From positions 7,750,001 through 7,814,000 of the forward strand of contig CP075497.1 of assembly GCA_021613535.1 (NCBI GenBank): 64,000 bases of DNA, written 5' to 3'. The first letter of the stretch is position 1. Each line of letters begins with the position of its first letter. Both the position numbers and the translations under genes were made by a program. Under the pieces are notes generated by a model, which was not told where the DNA came from, did not search any database, and saw only the letters and a program-made list of their open reading frames with translations. Positions 10,573-21,995 of the stretch are shown here, in pieces. Source of the DNA: Adineta vaga (lineage: Eukaryota; Rotifera).

Positions 10573-12068
10573 ATGGCACAACGATACATAGCAACATTAG
10601 ATGTATCACAGGCCGATGCACGTTTTGATGTTCATGAAACGAATGTTTTGGAAAAAGATGAAATGCAAAGTGGTGATTTATTGAGTGGAATACATACGAT
10701 TAAAGTAATGGCTTATAAAGTAGAATCATCTTCGTCATCAGTATCAACATTAGGATATGGAAATAATTTATTGAATTCTACAGTAGAATTACATATTGGT
10801 GAACGAGAAAAGGTTGGACAGGGTACTTTCGGGTAATTGCAAAGTTTGAATCGAATGAAAGCATTAGAATTGATTTCATTGCTCGATTGTAATTTGAATA
10901 GGAAAGTATATAAAGCAAAATTAATAACAACTCAAGATATTGTTGCTATTAAAGAAGTTGAAATGGAAGACAAATTCAAATCTCGAGAATTAGAAATGCT
11001 CAAAACAATGATTCATCCAAATATTGTTCGATTAAAATATTTCTTTCATGCATCATCATCCTTAAAAGATATTTTATGTTTAATTATGGAATATATGCCT
11101 ATGAGTGCTCATCGTTTAATATCTGATTATCGACGAAATCATAAAATACTTCCATTATTCTATATAAAACTATTTGCTTATCAAATGTTACGAGGTCTTA
11201 GTTATCTTCATATACAAGACGTTGTAAGTAGGTATTGATATTGAGAGATTTGTAAATTAAATGATGATTTCATTTCTAGGCACATCGTGATGTTAAACCT
11301 GCAAATATGTTGGTTGATTATGATGCAGGCACATTGAAAATTTGTGATCTTGGTAGTGCAAAGAAATTGAATAGAAATGAAAAATCGGTTTCCTATGTAA
11401 AAATAAACAGATAAATAATAGATTGATTTTGATCCGTTTATTTTAGGTATGTACTCGTTATTATCGGTAAGTGAACAAGTAATCTTTGAATATCTTCAAT
11501 CATGAGAGAATAACACCGATGCAGAGCTCCAGAACTTCTTCTTGGTTACACAGAATATACAACATCAGTTGATATATGGTCTGCTGGTTGTTGTTTAGCT
11601 GAATTTCTGAATGGTTATGCAATTTTTCGTGGTACTGATTCCAGCGACCAAATGTACAGAATAATAAAAATTATGGGAATTCCCACACGTGATGAATTGC
11701 GCGAAATGAATCCACGTTATACTGGTTCTATTGATCTAACAGTTATTACGTTTGCACCACGTACAATACGTGGTTATCTTTCTGAACGTACACAAGAATC
11801 AGCATTGATTTTACTAGAACAATTATTAAAATATAAACCAAGCGAACGTTTAACATGTCAAACAGCACTTGCATCAGAATTTTTTACTGAATTAAAACAA
11901 CATTCGATCGTTCTACCAAACAAACGTCCTCTTCCACCGTTATTTAATTTTCATGAAAATGAATTATCAAAAACTTCATATTTATATTCCATGATTGTTC
12001 CAGATTTCTTACGAACTAGTCAGCCGAATATTCATGAAATTGATCATCCAAATTTAGGATTAAAATAA
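10573..12068 (+). CDS. Divergent GSK-3-like serine/threonine kinase
   Basis: Five exons (10573-10832, 10902-11223, 11280-11396, 11447-11466, 11525-12068) give 420 residues. Family features: glycine loop GQGTFG, VAIKEV lysine, RELEML helix-C glutamate, [10 protein letters not shown] catalytic loop, [16 protein letters not shown] activation loop with the GSK-3 tyrosine, [11 protein letters not shown], and the C-lobe [18 protein letters not shown] that is close to GSK-3. The metal-binding motif is DLG instead of DFG (ICDLGSAK). An N-terminal extension of about 80 residues is unrelated to vertebrate GSK-3. GSK-3 acts in Wnt and insulin signalling; this copy looks diverged, so the same role is an inference. 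The activation-loop segment is a 20-nt microexon. Confidence 0.88.
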
Positions 12069-12184
12069 AGCATAAAATCATCATTTTCACATGTTCTCTT
12101 CTCTTTCTCTTTCTTTTTCGTTTCTCTCCTACGCTTGTTATTTATCACATGAGATATTTTTATTGACATTACGATTATATTCGT

Positions 12185-12492
12185 ATGATGAAGGTGCGCC
12201 GCCGAAACCGAGTCGCCAAAAGTGAAACTGATCGTGAATATTTGGTTGATAATAATACTACGGAACATGAACCTTCAAAAGTTTGACTTTTTGTTTCTTT
12301 TTTCTGTTCTTTTCAGTTTTTTTTCTACAGGCACGCCGATTGTTATGGAGATTTGCAAAAGGAACGTGGAAAGCTTTAAAAATTGGTTTTCAAACAGCTG
12401 TCGGTAGTCAACCATTTGCTATTGCCCTCGAGCCAACAGCCGTAGCGACAACTATAATCGAATATCGAATGTATAGAAGAGCACATCGATAA
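12185..12492 (+). CDS. Small basic hypothetical protein
   Basis: Two exons, 12185-12280 and 12331-12492, give about 85 residues across a 50-bp intron (donor gtttga, acceptor ttctacag). The N-terminus is very basic (MMKVRRRNR). The C-terminal half begins ARRLLWRFAKGTWKALKIGF and contains VGSQPFAIALEPTAVATTIIEYR. The second half reads like one amphipathic or partly hydrophobic segment that could touch a membrane. No family recognised. An AATAAA lies directly after the stop. It is the last member of the plus-strand run, 116 bp after the kinase. Confidence 0.6.
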
Positions 12493-12583
12493 TAAAGAAT
12501 GTCAGATGAATTCGGTCTTTTTTTTTCTAATATAAAAACGGTTTATTATCATGTTTATATCTAACAAAAAAAACAATCTTCTT

Positions 12584-14278
12584 TTAAGAATAGGTACCGG
12601 GTGTTGAAATAGCTAATGTAGAAGCAGATTTGCATAAATAATCTTTATCTTGATCGTCATAGAATGATTCTTCATCTTTTGGTGTATAGATTTCAATTGT
12701 AGATAATGTAGTTGTATCATTCATAACACGACGATCCATCGATGTATCAAAACCAAATGAAGCAAAGGGTTTTGATGATCGTCCACTACTTTGATCTGAC
12801 GAAGGAGTTGTCGATGATGGAACAATATTTGAAAGTAAATTGTGCGAAGGTCGTTTACTAGAAATCGGCGTCATCATATCTTCATATACATGTTCTTTTT
12901 TCATTCGATTGTCATGGATAGGCGTGTTTGATGGAAATTGAAATGTTGGAATAACATGAGCTCTTTCTGCACGATACGTTGAACGATCAGTATGAGGAGA
13001 AAATGAATGTTTTATAATAGAATTAAGTCGTTGAGAATAAGGTGTTTTTTGTGTATTAGATATTGTATTACTATCAGTAGTTAATGTTTTCTTATGATGC
13101 TTAAAATAATGAAAATTATCATTCAGATTAATTTTTATCATAGTCTTATATCTTACAGATAATTCATCATGTTCATAGTGATGTTTGGCAATAGGATGTT
13201 TAGATGTGACGATACAACTTGTAATAGGTGTAGCTGGTAACGGGGATACCTGTGGAAGTTGATCAATCTGATATACAAGTGAAAATAAGAAATATATGAA
13301 ATAACTTCGTGAGATTATACTTTCGATGAACAACGTCTATTTTTGTCATCAATATCATCATAATATCCATTGGTTGTTGCTGTTACTGGTTGTCTTGATA
13401 TTCGTTCATAATCAATTAATGATGTTCGTGATGTCATATTTGAAGGCGTTAAATTCGTTACTGGTAGAGATGATCTTTCATTATGATATTGTCGGCTGAC
13501 TTGATTCGTATTTGTTAATGGAGATGATATTCGAGTTGGTGAACTAGAACAAAATTTTGATAGAAATTTATCGATTTGATAGTTTCTTACACAGTAAGAA
13601 TATTTTTTGTTGATTTTCGTTCAGTAACCCATGAATGTGTTCTCGCCCATGAATTGAACCAATCGGGATTGTATCGACTATCAAGTACACCTGGCATTCG
13701 TTGATCGAGATATGCAAAGATTTTTTGTCGTTTAGCAACAGATTCTTGAGTTGCTGCCCAATGTATAGGCGTTAGATTAGCATGATCTTTTATTTGTAAA
13801 CATTCACATATATGTTTATCTTCTTTACGTTGTTGATCTTCTGGATTGATTTCATCTTTTTTTATTGATAACAATAACTGTAAGATAGGAAGATTTGCTG
13901 ATCGACAAGCAATATGAACTGCTGTATGACCAGCTGAAAGACGTCTAGAAATATCTTTCTATTCACAGAAAATACTTGTGGATTATAATCAAATACTTAC
14001 AGCTTTGGATCGGCTTTATTGGCAAGGAGATATTCTATCGTTGATAGTTGATTATAATAAGTAGCTGTTGAAAGTGCTGATTCACCATAAAGATTCAATG
14101 CATTAATATCAATTCCTATGAATGATTTATATGAATTATTATTGTAATTGAAACAGTGGACCAGATCTTTGAATATACTTGCCTAATCTGATTACTCACT
14201 ATGTGTTTGTAAACATTTTTGAATTTTAGATGTTTGACCTAATCTTGCATACTGACACAATTCGTCGGCATTAGCCAT
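12584..14278 (-). CDS. Ankyrin-repeat protein with long polar C-terminal tail
   Basis: Multi-exon gene starting MANADELCQYARLGQTSKIQ at 14278. Three to four ankyrin-type helices follow: a repeat with ALNLYGESALSTATYYNQL...IEYLLANKADPKL, then RLSAGHTAVHIACRSANLPILQLLLS, then HANLTPIHWAATQESVAKRQKIFAYL. The TPIHWAA and TAVHIAC cores are typical. After about 200 residues the protein becomes Ser/Thr-rich and disordered, ending AISTPGTYS at 12584. Ankyrin repeats bind protein partners; no catalytic domain is seen, so a scaffold or adaptor role is an inference. It lies tail-to-tail with the small basic gene, 92 bp away. Exon borders in the tail (around 13260-13340 and 13560) are less certain than the ankyrin part. 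Confidence 0.7.
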
Positions 14279-14506
14279 GATCTGAAAACACAAACCTCTT
14301 TCCAAAAGGTTTTTTCCATTCTCATTTTCTATTCAATTCATTACTTTATGTTTTTAAATGATATATTTTTTATGTAAACAAATATCAATCATGTTTCTTG
14401 TTTTTTTTTATAAACATAAACATACAACTAGCGCTAGTCGCACACAGACATTTGAACTGTTTCAAATATAAATACAAGGAGAAAAAACAAAATATAAGTC
14501 AATTTC

Positions 14507-16458
14507 TTAGGCTGTTGTATACGGATGTGGTCGTCGAGACCTTGTCGTCGATGGTAATTGTTTGTATAATCGATTTCTTTGATATGTTGAACTAGTTGTG
14601 GAAGAATGGGATGAAAGTGATTGTATTGTAGTTGTTGTAGATGATGATGAAGTTTTCTTCTCACTACGTCGTTTATTTTGATTAACAATCAATGGCCAAA
14701 GTACATTACTTGCAATGGTATTGACTGTTCGATCATGATCTGCTCGAGATTTAATGGGTGTTGAATCTTTATTTGTTGAATGTAGTAATGTTAATAGAAC
14801 ATCACTAACACTATCATTTGTTGATGATAGATTTTCACTTATGGTTGATACTGGATTTTCACTATTTGTTGCTATGGATTGTTCAGTTAGTGAATTCCAA
14901 AATTGATCATCATCTTCATAGACAGCAGTGTCTATTGTTGAATTTGATGGCATCAGCATATCATCAAAATTGATAGCACTGGTACTTTGATCAGGTAAAG
15001 ATGTTTCCGTAGTTGTTTGAGAATTCGATATCAATTGTGATGAGGATGATGCAGATTGTGGTGGAGATAAAAGTGTTGAAGTCTGAGTTGTGGTATTTGG
15101 TTGTGTTGACTCGAGCAGTGACGTTGATCGACTAGTCAACCAAAGTGTGAGAAATTTTCCTTGACTATTAAGTGTCGATGACCGACTTGATACATCAATT
15201 CCATCAACTTTGACAAATTCTGTACCTAGAAAGTGAATAAAACCGTATAATAAAAATATTTATAAAAATTCTGCTTTGATATACATACTTTCTCGTAAAT
15301 ATACATTGATGATTGAACGTGACGTGGAATCCAACTCAATAATATAAACTAATTCATATGTAACACCTTGAGCATTTATTAAATGATCATCGGATGTAAT
15401 ATTTAAACGATTTACTATCAAGGCTAGACATGGACTAGATCTAGAATAAACAAAGAGAAGAAAAAATATAAAATTCTACATGTTTTTTCTCCCCACTTCT
15501 ACGCAACTCACCGTTTAAATGTGATCGTTTTCAATTGATTTTGATCTCCACATCGAAAGCAGACGCATGATGTTTGACTTGATCCTACCAACAATGTTGG
15601 TCGTATTTCACCGACATCATGAATAACATCAGTTATACTAAATAATTAAATTAGATATCTCATAATGATCAATAAATGTGTCTTACCTATTTGATATAGT
15701 ACAATCACATTCTTGACATTGACAATGCTCGTTTAGTTCAGTAGAAAATAATTCTTTTAGACATGGATCAAAACGAAAAAGACGGCGAACATTTTGAATG
15801 ATGTTCGTATGTAAAGAATTTTGTCTAGAATAATTAATCAAACGTTGTTTAGATTTCGTTTTACTTAGATCAATTATTCAATACTACCAATGAACTAGCG
15901 GTACAGAATCAACAGCTTTTTACCCGAAAGCCGGACTCCGTACACGCAATGACATGTGGGCGTCATCAGACAGAGCTCGAAGCCTGGTAATTTCAAGCTT
16001 ATGGCCACTATCCGACGTCAAGCCTCACACATCTGATCAGACTCTGCCTTACCTATAAGAATAAAAAGAAATTATTTATTGTGAAAGGAAGAGAAAGAAG
16101 AATTTTTTCTTGGCGTCACCCGAAAGACTGAATTTGGGTTGTTGAAGTGCAATGTGGGTAAAAAAAAGAAAAGAAAAGAAAATGGATTGTATTATACTCA
16201 CTTCAATATATTCTGTAAAATGTTGGAATACTCATCGAAAAGTTTCGATGAATTAGTTGATGGTACAGTTGAAAATAATGTTTGATCAAGATTGTGAAAT
16301 AACGTAGAAGATAATATCTTATTGCTTTGTGATGATGAAATTTCATTATAACGATGTAGAAGATCAGTTAAACAAGTAGAAAGTGTATAGAACGTCGCTG
16401 AAAGCTGACGAGCAGAAATCATAGATGACCAGATTGTTTCACTTGGCATCGTACTCAT
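14507..16458 (-). CDS. Unrecognised protein with paired-cysteine motifs and Ser/Thr-rich tail
   Basis: Starts MSTMPSETIWSSMISARQ at 16458 with a helical first exon (16202-16458). After a 377-bp intron, exon 2 starts at 15824 and carries NVRRLFRFDPCLKELF, then a CxCxxCxC cluster (HCQCQECDC). The next exon has CVCFRCGD, so two cysteine groups could form a zinc site. Then come beta-rich exons (SPCLALIVNRLNI, TYELVYIIEL, INVYLREGTEFVKVDG). The last exon is a 210-residue Ser/Thr/Gln-rich tail ending at 14507. The order of Cys pairs followed by strands is loosely like an inactive ubiquitin-protease or finger fold, but no catalytic Cys/His boxes are visible and I do not assign a family. Confidence 0.6.
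15880..16060. other. GC-richer segment inside an intron
   Basis: Within the 377-bp intron of the minus-strand gene, about 180 bp is clearly richer in G+C than the AT-rich intron sequence around it and has no long open frame. On the minus strand, ggcagag near 16050 can pair (one G-U) with ctctgtc near 15973, and gctt/aagc and acgc/gcgt stems lie within or after it. It could be an intronic structured RNA or a degraded mobile element. No terminal inverted repeats or target duplications were recognised. Confidence 0.3.
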
Positions 16459-17208
16459 TTGTTTGGTAGTATTGTAATTTATGCTGAGTAAAATAAAATA
16501 CGTCTTGGTTTATGAAGAAAGGAGTCATGAGACTCTTCATCGTAAAGGCAAGGATAACACGGAAAATGGCTAATTGAATGTAACATTAATTAAAATGAAA
16601 AAAAGAATTAAATTTAATATAGAATTCTGTTGAAAATAAAGAGAAAAATATTTTATATTTATTTGGAAAGATTTTGTTGAAATTTTGTAGTGTCCATGGG
16701 CGACATCTACCAATTACACAGGAAAGGAAGGGAAGCAGACCTAATCGATCGTTTGTTAATAGATTAAAATAAATGAAAGTAAATACGTGAGATGTAAATT
16801 GAAAGGTGAGATGTCTCGATCGCTTGTCACACAAATAAAAAGTGCCTAAGAAGAAAGGCTTATCGTTCATCATTTTTGTTGTGTTCTTCTTCTTCTCCTC
16901 CTTTTTTGTGATAGATTACAACTCTAGTATTGGAACACGTTTTGAACAACAATTAGTAAATGATCGTAAGCTTATGTTTTATCGATGAATATGTAACGAT
17001 CTATGCATCATAAATACATTCGATCAGTTTTTATATGAATAAGAATAGGACAAGGCCGGACATTTTTAAAATATGTTCTCGAAGGTTGAACAAAAAATAC
17101 AGAACGTGAGTAAATGCGGAAGGAAGAGATATATCCGCTCTCGATTAGATATTTACTACAAAATGTCCTCTTTATATTCTATATACAGGCCTATATCATT
17201 CGATAAGA
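16459..17208. other. Intergenic region with a probable 5' UTR exon
   Basis: Non-coding space between divergent genes. At about 16912-16963 there is an exon-like piece: a long pyrimidine tract and AG, about 50 bp, then a gtaagc donor. A pyrimidine/AG site (tatatacag) lies about 20 bp before the ATG at 17209. Together they fit a spliced 5' leader of the downstream secreted-protein gene. The 95-residue minus-strand frame at 16586-16873 has no domain or splice support. Confidence 0.35.
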
Positions 17209-19563
17209 ATGATTGTCAATCAACGACGTTTATTAAGATTTCTTTTTATTATTTTTCTCTTGACATCAGCAACAATTCGTATTGAAGCTGTGGCTGGTCG
17301 ATGTTATCTATGTTCACAAAATACACTTGCTGAATGTGCTGGTAGTACCCAACCCAATTCTCCACTTTATCATACTATTCTTCAATATTATACCGAACCA
17401 TGCAATGGTCAATGTGTTCTTTTTCGAAATGAACATACAGCAACTATACGTGGATGTTCATGGACATACGGACATATGACTACGAAAACAACTGGATGGC
17501 ATGAATTAAGTCCTGGCATACGTGCCTATTTTTGCGATAGTTATCTTTGTAATAATGGTACTTATGAACAACCAGAAAAGACTATGTTTGGTGTAGGAAT
17601 GATCGCCCCTAATGAATTTCTCCCACTACCACTACCACAACCACCACTACCACCACAGCAACAAATCCTTAATCCACAACAGTTATCTATTCTAGTTGGA
17701 AATACACTTCCAATGATGCCAAATAGTAAGTTCGATGAGCTTTTTTTCTTCTCAAATATTTAGCTATTATATATTTAATCTCTGATGACAAAACATAAAT
17801 TTAGATCAACATTTACCATCTATTGACAATGTACATCAACAATTACGTCAGTGTTATTCATGTACAGCTCATCAACAAGGTTGTAATGAATTTCTTGATC
17901 CACATTATGTGTCCAAATATATTCGTCCATGTCCAGCAAGTTGTATTATCTTTCGAAATCCCAATGATCACGATAGTATGTGTATCAACTCGTGGATAAG
18001 AGATATTTTCTAAATTTATTATAGTAATCACACGAGATTGTTCGATATCATGGCCACAAATACATGCAAAAAGTGGTCTTCATAAATTGCTTGGTTCTGA
18101 TGCATTTTTTTGTCAAGAATCCTTGTAAAACAATTCATGCTTATTCAATTATTTATTTCTCTTTCTACTCTTTTAGATGCAATGGAATTAATTTTGATTT
18201 TATTATGGGTTCGTGCATAAATCTTTTCTTTTTTTTTGAAGCACACCGAAACATTTTTATAATTGGTTACTCTCTGATATTTAGGTATTTTTCATAATCA
18301 ATTACCAGCTGTTATAACCTTTCCACCATTACATACAACTACAGTACCGTTTCATACTGAACCTATTACAGATACTTCACCAATTGATACTACGATGATC
18401 AATGTTGATGATAATCAGGATAATGTTAATTGGGAAGATCCTGATTTAGATTTTGTTCTTGTTGAACCAACAATAACAACAACACCACTACCACCACCAT
18501 CACCAATAATTCCAGTTGTAAATACTCCTCCTACTTTTGCAAGTGAATTACCAGATGATATCGATATCATAGATGAATTATCAACACTTTCACTTCCACC
18601 TATTGAACATTTCGATTTCCTTGATGAAATTTCTCCCAGCAGTACGATTGCTGGTGGTGTTGCTGTTGCTCAACAAGATTCTCAATTTAATTGGTGGGAT
18701 GTCGATGAAGCTTCTCCGTCATCTCTACCAGAATCAGATCAAATTCCTTTAGTAACAACAACAACAAAACCAGCAATAGTTCCAGTTTTCCATACATTTA
18801 CAATAGTACCATCAACAAATAAACCAGCAGAAATCGCTGAAGATGACGAATGGTCTATATTCAATACGACTTTAACATCATCAGTTTCTCCTTCGAATCA
18901 TTTATCTGAATCAAATTCTGATATTGAATTTGATATGAATGATTATTTTACTTTTCCATCATTATCAACTACACCAGCAATGAATTCAATACTTAATCGT
19001 ACTCAGCCATTATCACCATTTTATTTTACTGATCATAATACAAAAGAACAACTAGCAGGATTAAATAAACCTATGCCTACATTAGCTGTGCCACCATTTT
19101 CTTGGATGTTACAGTTAGCCAATCAACCCTCAGGTGCTTTACAAAGTCGACAAAATTTTATTAATAAAACTCTTACGACACCATCAACACCAATTGTGAA
19201 TAAAAGGAAGGATAAGAAGAAAACGCTGACATTAAAAGGCAAATCTAGTAATCAAATCGATTATTTTTATGAACTTTGCAAGAAAAAGCAATGTCAAAAT
19301 GGTGGACGTTTAAATTCAGATTGTTTATGTATTTGTTTACCAGCATTTAGTGGAGATCATTGTGAAACTGGTATGATTATTAACTTATGAATTAAACAAG
19401 AAAAACTAAAATATATAATACTCCTTTTCTAGTACATTGTGACCAAGAACCAGCTCATATTTGTGATTTTGTACTTGATCATGAATGTAAAAGTGATTAT
19501 GTTCGTTATTTATGTCCGAAATTTTGTCAGATGAATATTTGTTCTACGAACAAACCCTCGTGA
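17209..19563 (+). CDS. Secreted multidomain protein: two Ly6/uPAR-like domains, EGF-like and ShKT-type module
   Basis: Six exons (17209-17725, 17805-17975, 18025-18124, 18177-18208, 18285-19370, 19433-19563) give 678 residues. A signal peptide (LLRFLFIIFLLTSATI) leads. Two copies of a Cys-rich unit follow: GRCYLCSQN...SYLCNN, and QCYSCTAHQQGC...ESLCNG. Each starts CYxC and ends xLCN, as in three-finger Ly6/uPAR domains. About 320 residues of Pro/Thr/Ser-rich linker follow. An EGF-like domain comes next (CKKKQCQNGGRLNSDCLCICLPAFSGDHC). Last is a six-cysteine ShKT-type module (CDQEP...CPKFCQMNIC). No membrane helix or GPI signal is evident, so it is probably secreted or matrix-bound. Ligand unknown. 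The stop at 19561 overlaps a gtgagt that could instead be a donor. Confidence 0.75.
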
Positions 19564-20134
19564 GTGATTTTGTTTATTGAAATGTATACATGTATATATA
19601 TATATGTCCTCACTCATTGTAAATGAGTTTATGTCTGCATTCATATGTGTTCTATCATATCCTATCCTCGACCTATTCTCGCCTTTTTTTTTGTGCGTAT
19701 ATTATCATTATTATCAGTAACGTGATCATATGATGAAAATAGAAAGAATGATTATAAAACGTAAGAAATATGTTAGAAAGAAAAAAAACCTTCGTTGCAT
19801 AATTTTTCGCCCCATCCTACTTCATATTGAGCCTTCGGTTATGTTCCTGTTGTTAGAAGACAAGAAAAGAAAAAGAATAAGACAAAATTGAATATATTCG
19901 TAAAACTTCAATTCCGTTTACACCATTTTCTCGTATACACGGACTGTTCTCTACAATAATACTTCTTTTTCTCTCTTTCGTTCTTCGTGCTCTTTGAAAG
20001 AAAAAAAACTCAAAAGAGAGAAAGAAGGACAATATGGTATGTCTACTGTTGAGTTGTCGAGCAATCGAGTACCTTCAAACTTCTGTATACTTTCATTCTA
20101 GACATAAGCATCAATAAGAATAAACTTAAATATA
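19564..20134. other. Intergenic region, nothing recognised
   Basis: AT-rich spacer with a short TA run near 19596-19612 and purine-rich stretches. It presumably holds the 3' end of the preceding gene and the promoter of the next. No open frame or RNA gene supported. Confidence 0.3.
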
Positions 20135-21231
20135 ATGACCAACCAACAACTATCGCCACCACCCCGTGATTTTCTTTGTCCGATAACCCGAGAAATTATG
20201 CAAAATCCTGTGTTACTCATCGAAGACGTAAGTTAAATTGAAAGCAATTTCTATTTTATAGTTTTTGAAAACATTCTTAGGGTCGTTCATATGAATTATA
20301 TGCTTTACAACGTTGGTTACGCGATCATAATTCATCACCAATGACAAATAAACCTTTACGTGATCGTCGTTTTGTACATAATTTTAATTTAAAAAGTGCT
20401 ATCGAAGAATATTGTGCTCAACAAGAGACACTCTCGTTAGCCAATCGTTTTCTTTCATTTAATATACGTTCTGGTCGAATTCCATCCGAATGGAATACTA
20501 AACCTACATTAAAAATTCGTCTTAGTCTTCTTGGTGGTTCAAATGTCGGCAAAACAACATTGGCCCGTTGTCTTCAATATGGTGTTCAATCATCATTTGT
20601 ACATTTAAATACAGCAGCAACAGTAGGACCTGATCTTGTTTTTTTCTATTTGGATCAATTATATGAAAATAAATATGTTATTATTATTCAACTTGCTGAT
20701 ATACCTGGAATGGAACGTTATGAATCTTGTTGTGATAATCATTTTCGTAATTGTCATGGTGCATTATTACTTTCTGATTCGACAGATATCGATTCATTAG
20801 AACGTACAGAACTCTACTGGTATAAACAATTGCAAGCAAAAGGAAAAGATCATGTTGAAGCAATACTTGTTTGTAATAAAATTGATTTATTTGAAACCAA
20901 TTGTGATGCAAAATATCGACGAGTATTTTTTCAACGTGCTGAACATTTTGCTTCATCACATAATATGTCTATCTATCATATATCTGCTATACGTGGTGAT
21001 AATATACAATCGATGTTCAAACAATTAATATTACGTATTCTACAAAATGATTCATTGATACAACAAATCAAAGAAAATAGTATTGCTCTTGACCAAACAT
21101 CGAATCACAAAGATTCAGCACGACGTACATCATCCATTCAAATTTCAATTCAACCAGCAACATCTTTATCATCTATACATAATGATGATGATGAAAGGAG
21201 TTCATCGGGGACATGCTGTAAATTTGCTTGA
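20135..21231 (+). CDS. U-box domain fused to Rab/Ras-like GTPase
   Basis: Two exons (20135-20227, 20281-21231) with a clean gtaagt/cattcttag intron inside the U-box give 347 residues. Residues about 10-80 are a U-box: RDFLCPITREIMQNPV, then GRSYELYALQRWL, then SPMTNKPL, the E2-binding fold of E3 ubiquitin ligases. Residues about 108-290 are a small GTPase: P-loop GGSNVGKTT (116-124), switch threonine region TAATVGPD, G3 ADIPGMERY (about 170) where Rab proteins have DTAGQE, G4 CNKID (about 229-233), and G5 ISA (about 265). The catalytic Gln position is Met, so hydrolysis may be weak. A polar tail ends GTCCKFA, a possible CaaX-like lipidation site. The natural inference is a membrane-targeted E3 ligase whose activity or location follows a GTP switch. 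I know of no standard family with this order. Confidence 0.85.
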
Positions 21232-21637
21232 TTGTTTGTTTTTAGAAATTTTTATGGGAACAAGTATCAATTTTGATTATGTATATAAAATAAAGAAGTT
21301 TTTACATAAAAATATGTGTTCAATATACATTTGGTTTAGTTAGTCACAGTCTGTATAGTATATTCATTGCTATCAAGGTGTCGGGTACGGTCTATGATGT
21401 TAATTGTTACTCATTACCTGTTGCCCGTCACGGTCTGCAACACACAAGAAAGTGAATCCAATAGTTTAATTTTATACTTTGACATGTGTTGTGACTATCA
21501 TTTAAAAAAATGTTTATAGATACGTGAAATTAACTTATGTGTCAATTTTTCAATGACATGCAGATTTATTTCAAAGTTGTAACTTTTTCTTTTATTATGT
21601 TTATAGTAAATGATATTAGTAATATTTAACGGAATCT
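21232..21637. other. Intergenic region between convergent genes
   Basis: AT-rich spacer between the U-box/GTPase gene and the minus-strand small secreted peptide gene. It holds a likely polyadenylation signal (aataaa near 21288). A slightly GC-richer stretch at 21375-21440 has no coding or tRNA structure that I can support. Confidence 0.3.
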
Positions 21638-21995
21638 TTATTCTCTTGAAGGTGATGTCGAAGCACAATATTGGCACATTGGGCATTTTTTACCATTCAT
21701 ATTCATATAGCTCATTTGGATGTTATCGCATGGCATTTGTATTTGCATACACATTGGAATTGGACAGATATTAAACTAGAAATGAAAACAAATCTTTCTA
21801 ATAAGAGAAAACTACTGCTATGAATACGTACAGATATAACACCGAGTTCTCCTGGAAGAACGGCTGGACTGATTAAAGCTAGAAATAACATATTTAACTA
21901 TATAGTTGTTCAACATTCTTCGATCCCTTACTTGGTTTAGCCCATGCACAGACAATCATATAAATTATGCATAAAAATGAAATGATTACTTTCAT
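21638..21995 (-). CDS. Small secreted cysteine-rich peptide
   Basis: Three exons (21932-21995, 21832-21878, 21638-21775) with canonical splice sites give 82 residues. This is too fragmented to appear as one frame. A strong signal peptide (MKVIISFLCIIYMIVCAWAKP) precedes a short mature chain. Its second half has five cysteines in pairs and is rich in Met: FNICPIPMCMQIQMPC, then KKCPMCQYC. CPxxC and CxxC spacing may give disulfides or metal binding. No family recognised. The intact signal peptide and phase-consistent introns support a real gene. Confidence 0.6.

Noticed and set aside
15900-16030. Possible tRNA or SINE with a B-box-like ggcttcgagctc
   Set aside because: A and B box spacing does not fit and no cloverleaf could be drawn; kept only as a GC-rich island.
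16586-16873. 95-residue minus-strand frame
   Set aside because: Phe/Leu-rich AT-driven composition, no domain, no splice context, and it lies in a promoter/leader region.
19434-19563. ShKT-type module considered as a toxin gene
   Set aside because: It is a C-terminal domain of a large secreted multidomain protein; such modules are common in non-toxic extracellular proteins and nothing else suggests a toxin.
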